Below, one piece after another: positions 17,442 to 26,515 of a DNA stretch of 64,000 nucleotides. Both the position numbers and the translations under genes were made by a program. The stretch spans positions 6,626 through 70,625 of the forward strand of contig CAYNIP010000022.1 of assembly GCA_964397305.1 (NCBI GenBank). The letters are read 5' to 3'. The notes under the pieces are model-generated. The model did no database searches. It worked only from the letters and a program-made list of their open reading frames with translations, and had not been told where the DNA came from. Every line of letters begins with the position of its first letter. The stretch's first letter is position 1. Origin of the DNA: JAAUTY01 sp964397305. Its GTDB lineage: Bacteria > Cyanobacteriota > Cyanobacteriia > Cyanobacteriales > Spirulinaceae.

Positions 17442-17993
17442 ATGATCGCCGTCCCCCACTACATCAGCCCCGCTGACTACCTCGCCCTCGAAGGCCAAAA
17501 CCCGATCCGCCACGAATACCGGCGCGGCCTGGTCTACGCCATGACTGGCGGCAGCGATCGCCACGCTCGCATTGCCTTCAATTTCCTGCGCGAAATCGAT
17601 AATCACCTGGGCGATTCGCCCTGCCGCTTCTACGGCAGCGATGTTAAGGTCAATTACGCCGAGGATTTTTACTACTATCCCGATGCTTTTGTCACCTGCG
17701 ATCCGCGCGATCGCGGTGATCGCTACGTCAAGCGCCATCCCCAACTCATTGCCGAAGTCCTTTCCCCGGCCACCGAAGCCTTCGATCGGCAGGATAAATT
17801 TGACGACTACCGCCAAATTGGTAGCCTAGAAGAATATGTTTTGATCTCGCAAGAAAGCCCGTGCGTTGAAGTCCGTCGCCGCGTTGCAGGCGACCGTTGG
17901 GAAACCATTGTTTTCGAGATGGGCGATCGCGTCGTCCTTGCTAGCCTGGAGCTAGAATTTCCCATCGCGGCGCTCTATCGGGGTATTGACTAA
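17442..17993 (+). CDS. Uma2 family endonuclease, tandem copy A
   Basis: A 183-residue Uma2 protein of a different subtype from the 7193/16475 pair. The motifs EYRRGLVYAMTGGSDRHARI, YYYPDAFV and AEVLSPATEAFDRQDKF are visible, giving candidate nuclease residues Asp81, Glu105 and Lys119. The start MIAVPHYISP is shared with the tandem copy 636 bases downstream. The proteins differ only near the C-terminus (FPIAALYRGID here, FPITILYRGID in copy B). The upstream sequences are similar but diverged. Function unknown. Confidence 0.85.
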   Translation: MIAVPHYISPADYLALEGQNPIRHEYRRGLVYAMTGGSDRHARIAFNFLREIDNHLGDSPCRFYGSDVKVNYAEDFYYYPDAFVTCDPRDRGDRYVKRHPQLIAEVLSPATEAFDRQDKFDDYRQIGSLEEYVLISQESPCVEVRRRVAGDRWETIVFEMGDRVVLASLELEFPIAALYRGID

Positions 17994-18077
17994 CCCCGCT
18001 GCGTTCGCGTAGCGTCCCGGAGAGATTATCGCCCCCCCGCTAAACTTAAAGACAGCAACCCGAGGCCCATTCCACCG

Positions 18078-18629
18078 ATGATCGCCGTCCCCCACTACAT
18101 CAGCCCCGCCGACTACCTCGCCCTCGAAGGCCAAAACCCGATCCGCCACGAATACCGGCGCGGCCTGGTCTACGCCATGACTGGCGGCAGCGATCGCCAC
18201 GCTCGCATTGCCTTCAATTTCCTGCGCGAAATCGATAATCACCTGGGCGATTCGCCCTGCCGCTTCTACGGCAGCGATGTTAAGGTCAATTACGCCGAGG
18301 ATTTTTACTACTATCCCGATGCTTTTGTCACCTGCGATCCGCGCGATCGCGGTGATCGCTACGTCAAGCGCCATCCCCAACTCATTGCCGAAGTCCTTTC
18401 CCCGGCCACCGAAGCCTTCGATCGGCAGGATAAATTTGACGACTACCGCCAAATTGGTAGCCTAGAAGAATATGTTTTGATCTCGCAAGAAAGCCCGTGC
18501 GTTGAAGTCCGTCGCCGCGTTGCAGGCGACCGTTGGGAAACCATTGTTTTCGAGATGGGCGATCGCGTCGTCCTTGCTAGCCTGGAGCTGGAATTTCCCA
18601 TTACGATCCTCTATCGCGGTATTGACTGA
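18078..18629 (+). CDS. Uma2 family endonuclease, tandem copy B
   Basis: A 183-residue tandem duplicate of 17442-17993 with a period of 636 bases. The coding DNA appears identical over most of its length, while the 80 bases between the copies and the last 30 codon bases show many differences. That pattern fits gene conversion of the core or very recent selection for identity. It has the same candidate catalytic residues as copy A. GCTAAACT and GACAGCAACCCG upstream correspond to similar sequence before copy A, so the duplicated unit includes a promoter region. Confidence 0.85.
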   Translation: MIAVPHYISPADYLALEGQNPIRHEYRRGLVYAMTGGSDRHARIAFNFLREIDNHLGDSPCRFYGSDVKVNYAEDFYYYPDAFVTCDPRDRGDRYVKRHPQLIAEVLSPATEAFDRQDKFDDYRQIGSLEEYVLISQESPCVEVRRRVAGDRWETIVFEMGDRVVLASLELEFPITILYRGID

Positions 18630-18727
18630 GCCCGCAGCGAATAGTTGGCTTTGAATCCTGGTCGCGGGCGATTCGCGCCTCCCCTCAAACATTCAGTCAT
18701 CATTAGAGTAGAGCAACTGGAGGTACA

Positions 18728-19174
18728 ATGATGCCAATCTCAAAAGCAACGCCAATGGGCAAAATTATCACGACGTTAACCATCACCAACCGGATCGACC
18801 AAGCCAATGCGAGACAGGGGTTAATTCCTGCTGAGGAAGTGCGATCGCTCATCCTCGACAACGTTCTCATCGATACCGGTGCAACGACCTTATGCTTACC
18901 CTCCGATGTGATCGCGAAACTCGGCCTAGAGTTGCTCAAAGAAGTGGATGTCGCAACGGCGAATGGCTTCAGTAAAGCTAGAGTTTTTCAGGATGCGCGA
19001 ATTTCCTTACTCGGTCGAGAAGGCACGTTTGAATGCCTAGAATTACCGGGGGGACGCGATCCCCTGCTAGGGGTTTTGCCGCTCGAAGCCTTGGGGATTG
19101 AACTCGATTTACGCAACCAGCAATTGAAAGTCTTACCCGATACATCAATGGACACCTATTTGACGATTCTGTGA
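18728..19174 (+). CDS. retropepsin-like (clan AA) aspartic protease, tandem copy A
   Basis: A 148-residue protein with the aspartic-protease signature VLIDTGATTLCLP (Asp49-Thr-Gly) typical of single-domain retropepsin-like proteins, which work as dimers. A second conserved region, GRDPLLGVLPLEALGIELDL, corresponds to the end of the fold and the hydrophobic-hydrophobic-Gly element. GGAGG at 18719-18723 sits 4 bases before ATG 18728 and 7 before ATG 18731, so the second Met may be the true start. The substrate is unknown. The gene follows the Uma2 tandem pair by 98 bases; such small proteases often sit among cyanobacterial accessory genes. Confidence 0.82.
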   Translation: MMPISKATPMGKIITTLTITNRIDQANARQGLIPAEEVRSLILDNVLIDTGATTLCLPSDVIAKLGLELLKEVDVATANGFSKARVFQDARISLLGREGTFECLELPGGRDPLLGVLPLEALGIELDLRNQQLKVLPDTSMDTYLTIL

Positions 19175-19341
19175 TGCTGTGGTGATTGGATTGTAGCGAA
19201 GGCGATCGCCCCTCGAGCCTCAATATATTGCTGCTCCTACTTACCTGGTAGTGGTGCGTTTAGTGGCCAGGTCTCTTAGGAGCGCGATCGCGCCTCCCCT
19301 CAAACATCAGTCATAATCAGAGTAGAGGAACTGGGAGTACA

Positions 19342-19788
19342 ATGATGCCAATCTCAAAAGCAACGCCAATGGGCAAAATTATCACGACGTTAACCATCAC
19401 CAACCGGATCGACCAAGCCAATGCGAGACAGGGGTTAATTCCTGCTGAGGAAGTGCGATCGCTCATCCTCGACAACGTTCTCATCGATACCGGTGCAACG
19501 ACCTTATGCTTACCCTCCGATGTGATCGCGAAACTCGGCCTAGAGTTGCTCAAAGAAGTGGATGTCGCAACGGCGAATGGCTTCAGTAAAGCTAGAGTTT
19601 TTCAGGATGCGCGAATTTCCTTACTCGGTCGAGAAGGCACGTTTGAATGCCTAGAATTACCGGGGGGACGCGATCCCCTGCTAGGGGTTTTGCCGCTCGA
19701 AGCCTTGGGGATTGAACTCGATTTACGCAACCAGCAATTGAAAGTCTTACCCGATACATCAATGGACACCTATTTGACGATTCTGTGA
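19342..19788 (+). CDS. retropepsin-like (clan AA) aspartic protease, tandem copy B
   Basis: The product is identical in all 148 residues to the gene at 18728-19174, 614 bases upstream. The upstream flank is similar but altered (CTGGGAGTACAATG against CTGGAGGTACAATG), and similarity stops about 8 bases after the stop codon. The ribosome binding site differs: GGGAG here, GGAGG in copy A. The expression levels of the twins may therefore differ even though the proteins do not. Confidence 0.82.
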   Translation: MMPISKATPMGKIITTLTITNRIDQANARQGLIPAEEVRSLILDNVLIDTGATTLCLPSDVIAKLGLELLKEVDVATANGFSKARVFQDARISLLGREGTFECLELPGGRDPLLGVLPLEALGIELDLRNQQLKVLPDTSMDTYLTIL

Positions 19789-19877
19789 TGCTTCGGGATT
19801 CCCAGTCCCTCAGAATTGGGGGATCTAGGGGGCAAAAGAGGGAAAAATGAAGCCAAACATGACTGGCGTGTATCTAG

Positions 19878-19923
19878 TAGCCCAAGTAGGGCGAAGGGGA
19901 GTCTCCCAAGTGAGATGCACCCC
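19878..19923. repeat. partial MITE-like element, GGGTGCATCTCA family
   Basis: CCCAAGTAGGGCGAAGGGGA followed by GTCTCCCAAGTGAGATGCACCCC is the inverse of one end of the elements at 7966-8150 and 26249-26367. Only one end is present. It lies 90 bases after the second aspartic protease. Confidence 0.6.
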
Positions 19924-19959
19924 AATCAGCCTACGGGGTCAGCGTCTTGCTAGCTTCTC

Positions 19960-21162
19960 CTAGGGCAAGGAGGCAGGGGAGAGGTAGAGTCCGATGCCGT
20001 TGTGGACACGGGCAGCGGTGGGGTTGGGGCGGTCGATCAGGTTCTCCCCCAAAAATAGGGAGGTTGAGCTACCGCCGTCGAGATTGAGAGCATCGGTGAA
20101 GCCCAAGCGCTGGAGCATTTGCGCTGTCTGGGCTAGGGTGGGGCCCCGGCCGCTACGGCTAACGTGGAAGGCTGCCAAAACCACCGTGCCATCCGCGCGG
20201 CGGCCGATGATGCTGCGGGGAGCTGCCTGGCGGGCGAAGGCCTCGCTGAAGCCTTCGGCCTGGGCATTGAGGACAATCTGGCGGTTTTGGAGTAGCAGGG
20301 GCCCCGCGCCGACGACCTGGGGCAAGGTGGCAAACTCTGGCGGATTCACCTGGGTTTCCAGCTCTAGTCGCACTCCCGGAGCCAAAACTTGTGGGGATGC
20401 ACCCCGGCTGCGGATCGTGAGCAGATAGCCGTCCGGAGGGATCGGAAAGGCCTGGGTCTGGGCGGCTCCCGCTTGGTACTGCTCCACGACCGTATCGCCG
20501 CGCACGAGGCTGATCACTTCTTGGTCGGTAATGGGCGTGTAGCTGGGGCCCCAGCCAGGGGTGTAGCGGGCGACGCCGGCTTGGACATAGCCGCTGTTGA
20601 GGTGCAGGAGGTGCAAAACCTGTCGCTCACTGGTGACGAGGCGTTCCCGCCAGCCGAGGCGGGCTATGCGGAAGTTGCCGGTGTCATCCCAGGCGATCGC
20701 GCCACGATTCAAAATCGGCCCCGAAAGCCAGAGGCCGTCCCGGCGCAGGGCCCCGAGGGGGATACGGCGATCGCGATTGAAAAAGCCACCATTGATCGCC
20801 GCTGCTACCCGCCAGCGCCGCGCCATCGTCACCAACGGCTCCGTTCCCGTCATCCCCGTGGGGGCGCTCCAGATCGGCCGCAGCACGATCGCCGACTGCT
20901 GAGGGACAAATTCCAGGGCCGTCATCGGGAACGTCAGGTCCCCCAGAGTGACAGCTTGGCGCTGCCAGCGGAGTCCCCCAGCCCAACTCCCCTGCCCGGG
21001 GGTGAAAGGGGGGGTCGGAGTTTGGGCGAAGGCCGGGGGGTGGAAGCTGCCGCGGCCCAGGAGGGTGAGAGTCGCGAGGGCGATCGCCAGATTGCGGCGG
21101 CGGTAGGGCTTTGGCCTAGCCTGCTTGGCAGGACCAGATCGCCCTTGAGTCAACCTGTGCAT
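19960..21162 (-). CDS. phosphodiester glycosidase (NAGPA-domain) family exported protein
   Basis: A roughly 400-residue protein related to the domain that removes GlcNAc from phosphodiester-linked sugars; in bacteria it is thought to act on cell-envelope or exopolysaccharide components. Family features are AAINGGFFNRDRRIPLGALR, QVVGAGPLLLQNRQIV, PRSIIGRRADGTVVLAA, the catalytic-region ALNLDGGSSTSLFL, and a final ARVHNGIGLYL. The Met at 21162 gives a basic N-terminus plus the hydrophobic stretch NLAIALATLTLLG and the cleavage-like AFAQ, a signal peptide. An upstream Met at 21267 would add 35 residues that do not fit. It is divergent from glsF. Confidence 0.85.
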   Translation of the reverse strand: MHRLTQGRSGPAKQARPKPYRRRNLAIALATLTLLGRGSFHPPAFAQTPTPPFTPGQGSWAGGLRWQRQAVTLGDLTFPMTALEFVPQQSAIVLRPIWSAPTGMTGTEPLVTMARRWRVAAAINGGFFNRDRRIPLGALRRDGLWLSGPILNRGAIAWDDTGNFRIARLGWRERLVTSERQVLHLLHLNSGYVQAGVARYTPGWGPSYTPITDQEVISLVRGDTVVEQYQAGAAQTQAFPIPPDGYLLTIRSRGASPQVLAPGVRLELETQVNPPEFATLPQVVGAGPLLLQNRQIVLNAQAEGFSEAFARQAAPRSIIGRRADGTVVLAAFHVSRSGRGPTLAQTAQMLQRLGFTDALNLDGGSSTSLFLGENLIDRPNPTAARVHNGIGLYLSPASLP

Positions 21163-21499
21163 GGGTCGGCAAGTATCCAGAAACAATAACTCGGGGCCGG
21201 CGAGCCGTCGCCAACTTCCTGGGGCCTGCTGGCCAATCGTCCTTAGAATGTAAATTAGCCTTGGCATTTATACAATATGGATTGCGAGTTCGTATTACAA
21301 TCAAAAGTCCGAGCACTTAGGCTTTCTGCAGCGCCTAGTAGCTGCCTCTTCTCTTGAGCCCCCAAACGTATGCGTGCAGCCTTTAGGGGCAGAGGTTGGC
21401 CGATCGAGAGCTTTGCCGCCGCCGCCAACAAGTACTGGGTCATTGCAACCCCTTCGGGAAGGATCGCCCGGATCGCTTAACCACAAGTCAGTGAACGCT
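21163..21499. other. 337-base leader and promoter region of glsF
   Basis: No gene is supported. A possible -10 element TACAAT lies at 21271-21276 on the + strand without a good -35. The short palindrome CCCCTTCGGG is near the glsF start. No GTA-N8-TAC NtcA site was found by eye, and a glnA-type glutamine riboswitch consensus could not be matched. Confidence 0.35.
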
Positions 21500-24400
21500 A
21501 TGCAGGACTACCAACCGATTGCCGTCCCCCAGCCCAATGCTGCCTACCCCGGCCCTCCCTGGCTCGTGACCGAGCGTGATAGCTGTGGTGTGGGCTTCAT
21601 CGCCACCACCGACGGCCAGGCGACCCACAACCTGATCGAGCAAGCCTTGGCGGCCCTGGGCTGCTTGGAGCACCGGGGCGGTTGCAGTGCCGACCGTGAT
21701 TCCGGCGACGGTGCGGGTTTACTGACGGGCATCCCCCTGGCCGTGTTTCAGCCCTGGTTTACAGAGCGCCAGTTGCCCCTGCCGGCGCCGGGAACCCTGG
21801 GTGTCGGCATGGCTTTCCTGCCCCAAGCGACTGAGGCGGCGGCCCAGCGGCGTCAGTTTGTGGAGCAAGTGGTACAGGCTACTGGCCTGACGGTGCTCGG
21901 CTGGCGCGCCGTGCCGGTGCGCCCAGAAGTGCTCGGCCTCCAAGCGCGGGAGTACCAGCCCCGGATTGAGCAAATCTTCGTCACCAGCCCCCACCTGCGC
22001 GGGGCGGACCTCGACCACCTGCTCTATATTGCTCGCTCTCGCATCGGCAAGGAACTGGCGGACGACTTCTACATCTGCTCCTTCTCCTGTCGCACCATTG
22101 TTTACAAGGGTATGGTGCGCTCGGCCGTGCTGGGGAACTTCTACAGCGATTTACAAAACCCCGAGTTCACCAGTCAATTCGCGGTCTATCACCGCCGCTT
22201 CAGCACCAACACAATGCCCAAGTGGTATCTGGCGCAGCCCATGCGCCTGCTAGGGCACAATGGCGAGATCAACACCCTTCTGGGCAATATCAACTGGATG
22301 GCGGCTCGGGAGTTGAATCTGGCGGCCGAGGGCTGGACCGCGGACGAAATTGAGCAACTCAAGCCGATCGTCAATGTGCAAAACAGCGACTCGGCCAACC
22401 TGGATAGTGTCATGGAGCTGCTGGTGCGGACTGGGCGATCGCCCCTCGAAGCGGCCATGCTCTTGGTTCCGGAGGCCTACCAAAACCAGCCCGACCTCGA
22501 CGCCTATCCCGAAATCGTGGACTTCTACGACTACCACAGCGGTCTGCAAGAACCCTGGGACGGTCCCGCCATGCTGGTCTTCTGCGACGGCCACACCGTC
22601 GGGGCGACCCTGGATCGCAACGGCCTGCGACCGGCTCGCTACTGCATCACCCGGGATGGTTACGTGGTTGTGGCCTCGGAAGCGGGTGTTGTGCCTCTGG
22701 ACGAGGCGGAGATTGTGGAAAAGGGCCGCCTCGGCCCCGGCCAACTGATCGCTGTCGATCTCGAACGCCGCGAAATTCTCAAGAACTGGGACATTAAGCA
22801 ACGCATTGCCCACCAACACCCCTACGGCGACTGGGTACGCCAGTTCCGGGTTGAGATCAAACCCCAGGCCTTTGCCACCGCAGCGACCCTCACGCCAGCG
22901 CAACTGCTGCAACAGCAAACCGCCTTTGGCTATACCGCTGAAGATGTGGATTTGATCGTCGTGGCTATGGCCGCCCAGGCCAAGGAGCCTACCTTCTGCA
23001 TGGGCGACGATATTCCCCTGGCGGCCTTGTCCGATAAGCCCCGCCTACTCTACGACTACTTCAAGCAGCGCTTTGCTCAAGTGACCAACCCCCCCATTGA
23101 CCCCCTGCGGGAGAGCTTGGTCATGTCCCTGCGGACCCAACTGGGCAAGCGCGGTAATTTACTCGCGACGCAACCGGACGATGCCCGCTTGTTGAAGCTC
23201 GACACGCCGATCCTCAACGACGCGGAGCTGGCGGCGGTGAAGGCGGCTCCCTTTGGGGCGCGGGAGCTCCTGACGCTGTTTGACTTCAGCAGCGGCCCGG
23301 CGGGCTTGGCGGCGGCCCTGGATCACCTCTGCCAGGCTGCCAGTGCGGCGGTTGCAGCGGGGAGCGAGATTCTGATCCTGAGCGATCGCGAGACCACAGG
23401 CCTCCGGGAAACTCAAACCTACATTCCCCCCCTCCTGGCCGTCGGCGCGGTTCACCACCACCTGATCGCCCAAGGCCTGCGCCTGAAGGCTTCTCTGGTC
23501 GTCGATACGGCTCAGTGCTGGAGCACCCACCACTTCGCCTGCCTGATCGGCTATGGGGCCTCGGCGATCTGCCCCTACTTGGCCCTAGAAACCGTGCGGA
23601 ACTGGTGGCAGGACGAAAAGACCCAAAAGCTGATGGCCCACGAGAAGCTGCCGGCCTTGACCCTGGCCCAAGCCCAGGAAAACTACCGCCGCGCGGTGGA
23701 GGCCGGTCTGCTGAAGATCCTCTCCAAGATGGGCATCTCTCTGCTCTCCTCCTACCACGGGGCCCAGATTTTCGAGGCCATTGGTCTGGGGGCGGAGATC
23801 ATTGATCGCTGCTTCCGGGGCACCACCTCGCGGTTAGGCGGCCTGAGTCTGGCGGAACTGGCGCAAGAAATCATCGCCTTCCACGAGCGCGCCTTCCCGC
23901 TGACGGCGAAGAAGCTGGCGAACTATGGCTTCGTTAACTACAAGCCTGGCGGTGAGTACCACATGAATTCCCCCGAAATGGCCAAGGCTCTGCACAAGGC
24001 GGTGGCGGGGCGGGACTATGACCACTACGAGGTCTACCGTCAGTACCTGGAAGGGCGGCCAGCCACGGCCCTGCGGGATTTGCTCGATTTTCGCAGCGAT
24101 CGCCCCCCCATCCCCCTGGCAGAAGTCGAGCCTGTGGAAACAATTGTCCAGCGCTTTTGCACCGGGGCCATGTCCCTGGGCTCTCTCTCTCGGGAGGCCC
24201 ACGAGACCTTGGCGATCGCCATGAACCGCCTCGGGGGCAAGTCCAACTCGGGGGAAGGCGGCGAAGATCCCCAGCGCTTTAACCCGATCACCGATGTGGA
24301 TGCAGACGGCCACTCCCCCACCTTTGCCCACCTGAAAGGACTGCAAAATGGCGATATCGCCAGCTCAGCCGTGAAGCAGGTGGCTTCGGGCCGCTTCGGC

Positions 24401-26104
24401 GTCACGCCGGAGTACCTGATGAGCGGCCGACAGGTAGAAATTAAGGTTTCCCAAGGGGCGAAGCCCGGCGAAGGCGGTCAGCTTCCGGGCAAGAAGGTCA
24501 GCCCCTACATCGCCATGCTGCGCCGCTCAAAGCCCGGTGTGCCCCTGATCTCGCCGCCCCCCCACCACGACATCTACTCGATCGAAGACCTGGCCCAGCT
24601 GATCTTTGACCTGCACCAGATTAATCCGACTGCTAAGGTCTCGGTGAAGCTGGTGGCCGAAATTGGCATCGGCACGGTGGCGGCGGGGGTTGCCAAGGCC
24701 AATGCCGATGTGATCCAAATTTCCGGCCATGACGGCGGCACGGGAGCCTCGCCCCTGAGTTCGATCAAGCACGCTGGCGTACCCTGGGAGCTGGGGGTGA
24801 CGGAGGTGCATCGGGTGCTGCTGGAAAATCAGTTGCGCGATCGCGTCCTCCTGCGAGCCGACGGCGGCTTCAAAACCGGCTACGACGTGGTTGTGGCCGC
24901 CTTAATGGGAGCAGAAGAGTACGGCTTCGGCTCCGTGTCAATGATCGCGGAAGGCTGCATCATGGCTCGCATTTGCCATACGAATAATTGCCCGGTAGGC
25001 GTCGCCACCCAGCAAGAAAAATTGCGCCAGCGCTTCCCCGGCACTCCCGGCCATGTGGTCAACTTCTTCTACTTCATCGCTGAGGAAGTGCGGCAACTGC
25101 TCGCCCGCCTCGGCTACCGCCAGCTCACGGAGGTCATCGGCCGCTCCGATCTCCTGACCCCCCGGACTGACGCAGGGGTCACGAAAACCCAAGGCCTCGA
25201 CCTGACCCCGCTAACCCAGCCCCCGGTGACAGACACCCGCGACTGGCTGGAGCACGAAGCGGTTCATGACAACGGCCTCGTCCTCGACGATGAACTGCTG
25301 CGCGATCCCCAGTTGCAAGCCGCGATCCGCGACCAGGGCAGCTACCGCAAGACGGTGACAGCCATCAATACCGACCGCACGATCGGCGCGCGCATCGCGG
25401 GTCAGATTGCCAAACAGTATGGGAATGATGGCTTTGAGGGCGAGATTGCCTTGACCTTTACTGGCTCAGCCGGCCAGAGCTTCGGGGCCTTCAACCTGCC
25501 AGGAATGACCCTGCACCTGTTTGGGGAAGCCAACGACTATGTGGGCAAAGGAATGCACGGCGGCGAGATCATCATCCACCCCCCGGAAGACAGCACCTAT
25601 GACCCGGCGATGAACGCGATCATCGGCAACACCTGTCTCTACGGCGCGACGGGCGGCGTGCTCTACGCCAACGGGCGAGCCGGAGAGCGCTTTGCTGTGC
25701 GTAACTCCCTGGGCCGGGCGGTGATTGAGGGCGCGGGCGACCACTGTTGCGAGTATATGACCGGCGGCGTGGTCGTGGTCCTGGGGGCCGTCGGCCGCAA
25801 CGTCGGCGCTGGCATGACTGGCGGCCTCGCCTACTTCCTCGACGAGGACGGCAAGTTTCCCCAACGGGTAAACCCAGAAATCGTCAAGCTCCAGCGGGTC
25901 GTCACAGCGGCTGGCGAAGCTCAGCTCAAGGCCCTGATCACCGCCCACGCCGAACGCACTGGCAGCCCCAAGGCCCAGACCATTCTCGCTGACTGGTCGC
26001 ACTACTTAGGCCAGTTCTGGCAGGTGGTTCCGCCCAGCGAAGCCGACTCTCCCGAGGCCAAGGCCGATACCACGGTGGGCAAGGCCCTCAGTTCGGTGCA
26101 GTAA
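21500..26104 (+). CDS. glsF: ferredoxin-dependent glutamate synthase (Fd-GOGAT)
   Basis: A 1534-residue enzyme that makes two glutamates from glutamine and 2-oxoglutarate using reduced ferredoxin, the main ammonium-assimilation step with glutamine synthetase. The short propeptide ends before the amidotransferase nucleophile Cys29 (RDSCGVGF). The central and FMN domains follow, and the 3Fe-4S motif is intact as Cys1153, Cys1159 and Cys1164 (CIMARICHTNNC). The C-terminal beta-helix domain has NRTIG-like Gly repeats (GATGGVLYANGRAGERF). The start MQDYQPIAV is preferred over an open extension to 21374 because the propeptide is normally short. Single-polypeptide length and cyanobacterial context favour the ferredoxin over the NADPH type, but the ferredoxin loop was not verified. 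Confidence 0.93.
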   Translation: MQDYQPIAVPQPNAAYPGPPWLVTERDSCGVGFIATTDGQATHNLIEQALAALGCLEHRGGCSADRDSGDGAGLLTGIPLAVFQPWFTERQLPLPAPGTLGVGMAFLPQATEAAAQRRQFVEQVVQATGLTVLGWRAVPVRPEVLGLQAREYQPRIEQIFVTSPHLRGADLDHLLYIARSRIGKELADDFYICSFSCRTIVYKGMVRSAVLGNFYSDLQNPEFTSQFAVYHRRFSTNTMPKWYLAQPMRLLGHNGEINTLLGNINWMAARELNLAAEGWTADEIEQLKPIVNVQNSDSANLDSVMELLVRTGRSPLEAAMLLVPEAYQNQPDLDAYPEIVDFYDYHSGLQEPWDGPAMLVFCDGHTVGATLDRNGLRPARYCITRDGYVVVASEAGVVPLDEAEIVEKGRLGPGQLIAVDLERREILKNWDIKQRIAHQHPYGDWVRQFRVEIKPQAFATAATLTPAQLLQQQTAFGYTAEDVDLIVVAMAAQAKEPTFCMGDDIPLAALSDKPRLLYDYFKQRFAQVTNPPIDPLRESLVMSLRTQLGKRGNLLATQPDDARLLKLDTPILNDAELAAVKAAPFGARELLTLFDFSSGPAGLAAALDHLCQAASAAVAAGSEILILSDRETTGLRETQTYIPPLLAVGAVHHHLIAQGLRLKASLVVDTAQCWSTHHFACLIGYGASAICPYLALETVRNWWQDEKTQKLMAHEKLPALTLAQAQENYRRAVEAGLLKILSKMGISLLSSYHGAQIFEAIGLGAEIIDRCFRGTTSRLGGLSLAELAQEIIAFHERAFPLTAKKLANYGFVNYKPGGEYHMNSPEMAKALHKAVAGRDYDHYEVYRQYLEGRPATALRDLLDFRSDRPPIPLAEVEPVETIVQRFCTGAMSLGSLSREAHETLAIAMNRLGGKSNSGEGGEDPQRFNPITDVDADGHSPTFAHLKGLQNGDIASSAVKQVASGRFGVTPEYLMSGRQVEIKVSQGAKPGEGGQLPGKKVSPYIAMLRRSKPGVPLISPPPHHDIYSIEDLAQLIFDLHQINPTAKVSVKLVAEIGIGTVAAGVAKANADVIQISGHDGGTGASPLSSIKHAGVPWELGVTEVHRVLLENQLRDRVLLRADGGFKTGYDVVVAALMGAEEYGFGSVSMIAEGCIMARICHTNNCPVGVATQQEKLRQRFPGTPGHVVNFFYFIAEEVRQLLARLGYRQLTEVIGRSDLLTPRTDAGVTKTQGLDLTPLTQPPVTDTRDWLEHEAVHDNGLVLDDELLRDPQLQAAIRDQGSYRKTVTAINTDRTIGARIAGQIAKQYGNDGFEGEIALTFTGSAGQSFGAFNLPGMTLHLFGEANDYVGKGMHGGEIIIHPPEDSTYDPAMNAIIGNTCLYGATGGVLYANGRAGERFAVRNSLGRAVIEGAGDHCCEYMTGGVVVVLGAVGRNVGAGMTGGLAYFLDEDGKFPQRVNPEIVKLQRVVTAAGEAQLKALITAHAERTGSPKAQTILADWSHYLGQFWQVVPPSEADSPEAKADTTVGKALSSVQ

Positions 26105-26125
26105 ACCAGCTCAGCGATGCTCCAG

Positions 26126-26155
26126 CCCCGGTTTTGTGGCGAAACCAGGGATTTT
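26126..26155 (+). terminator. probable glsF terminator
   Basis: CCCGGTTT and AAACCAGGG arms (one bulged A) around TGTGGCG, followed by ATTTT, begin 23 bases after the glsF stop. Confidence 0.5.
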
Positions 26156-26248
26156 CGCGAGGCAGGGCGAGCGGGCGCAGGGTTGTCGGAGATGACCGCC
26201 CGTTTACCCACGCCGGCCTCTGCTCCGAAGGTTAGGAGCGGGATTGAG

Positions 26249-26367
26249 GGGGGCGCATCTCCCTTCAAGGACTCCCCTTCTCCCAAGTAGGGCGAAGGAG
26301 CCGGGGGATGTAGGCGCGCAGCGGCTTCTCGCAGAGTGGGCAAACTTGCCTAACTGAGATGCACCCC
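26249..26367. repeat. MITE-like element, GGGTGCATCTCA family
   Basis: The left end is GGGGCGCATCTCCCTTCAAG, and the right end is AACTTGCCTAACTGAGATGCACCCC, the inverse of the left-end consensus (given as AACTGAGATGCACCCC). It shares CCCAAGTAGGGCGAAGG and GCAGCGGCTTCTCGCAGAGT with the copy at 7966-8150. It sits between glsF and the CARF gene. Confidence 0.7.
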
Positions 26368-26515
26368 AAGTTGACTACCTTCACTCTCAATCTCTCTCAC
26401 AAGCAGCAGGGTCTTTGGCTTTCCTGTTTTCGGTAGGAGAAGGGGCTGGGAATGAGGGCAACGGTGATGCTTAGTTGGGCTGCGATTTCTGTGGCGATCG
26501 CGCTCTAAATTTCTC

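Noticed and set aside
21163..21499. glnA-type glutamine riboswitch before glsF
   Set aside because: The core consensus could not be matched by eye; a covariance search (Rfam glnA) would be decisive.
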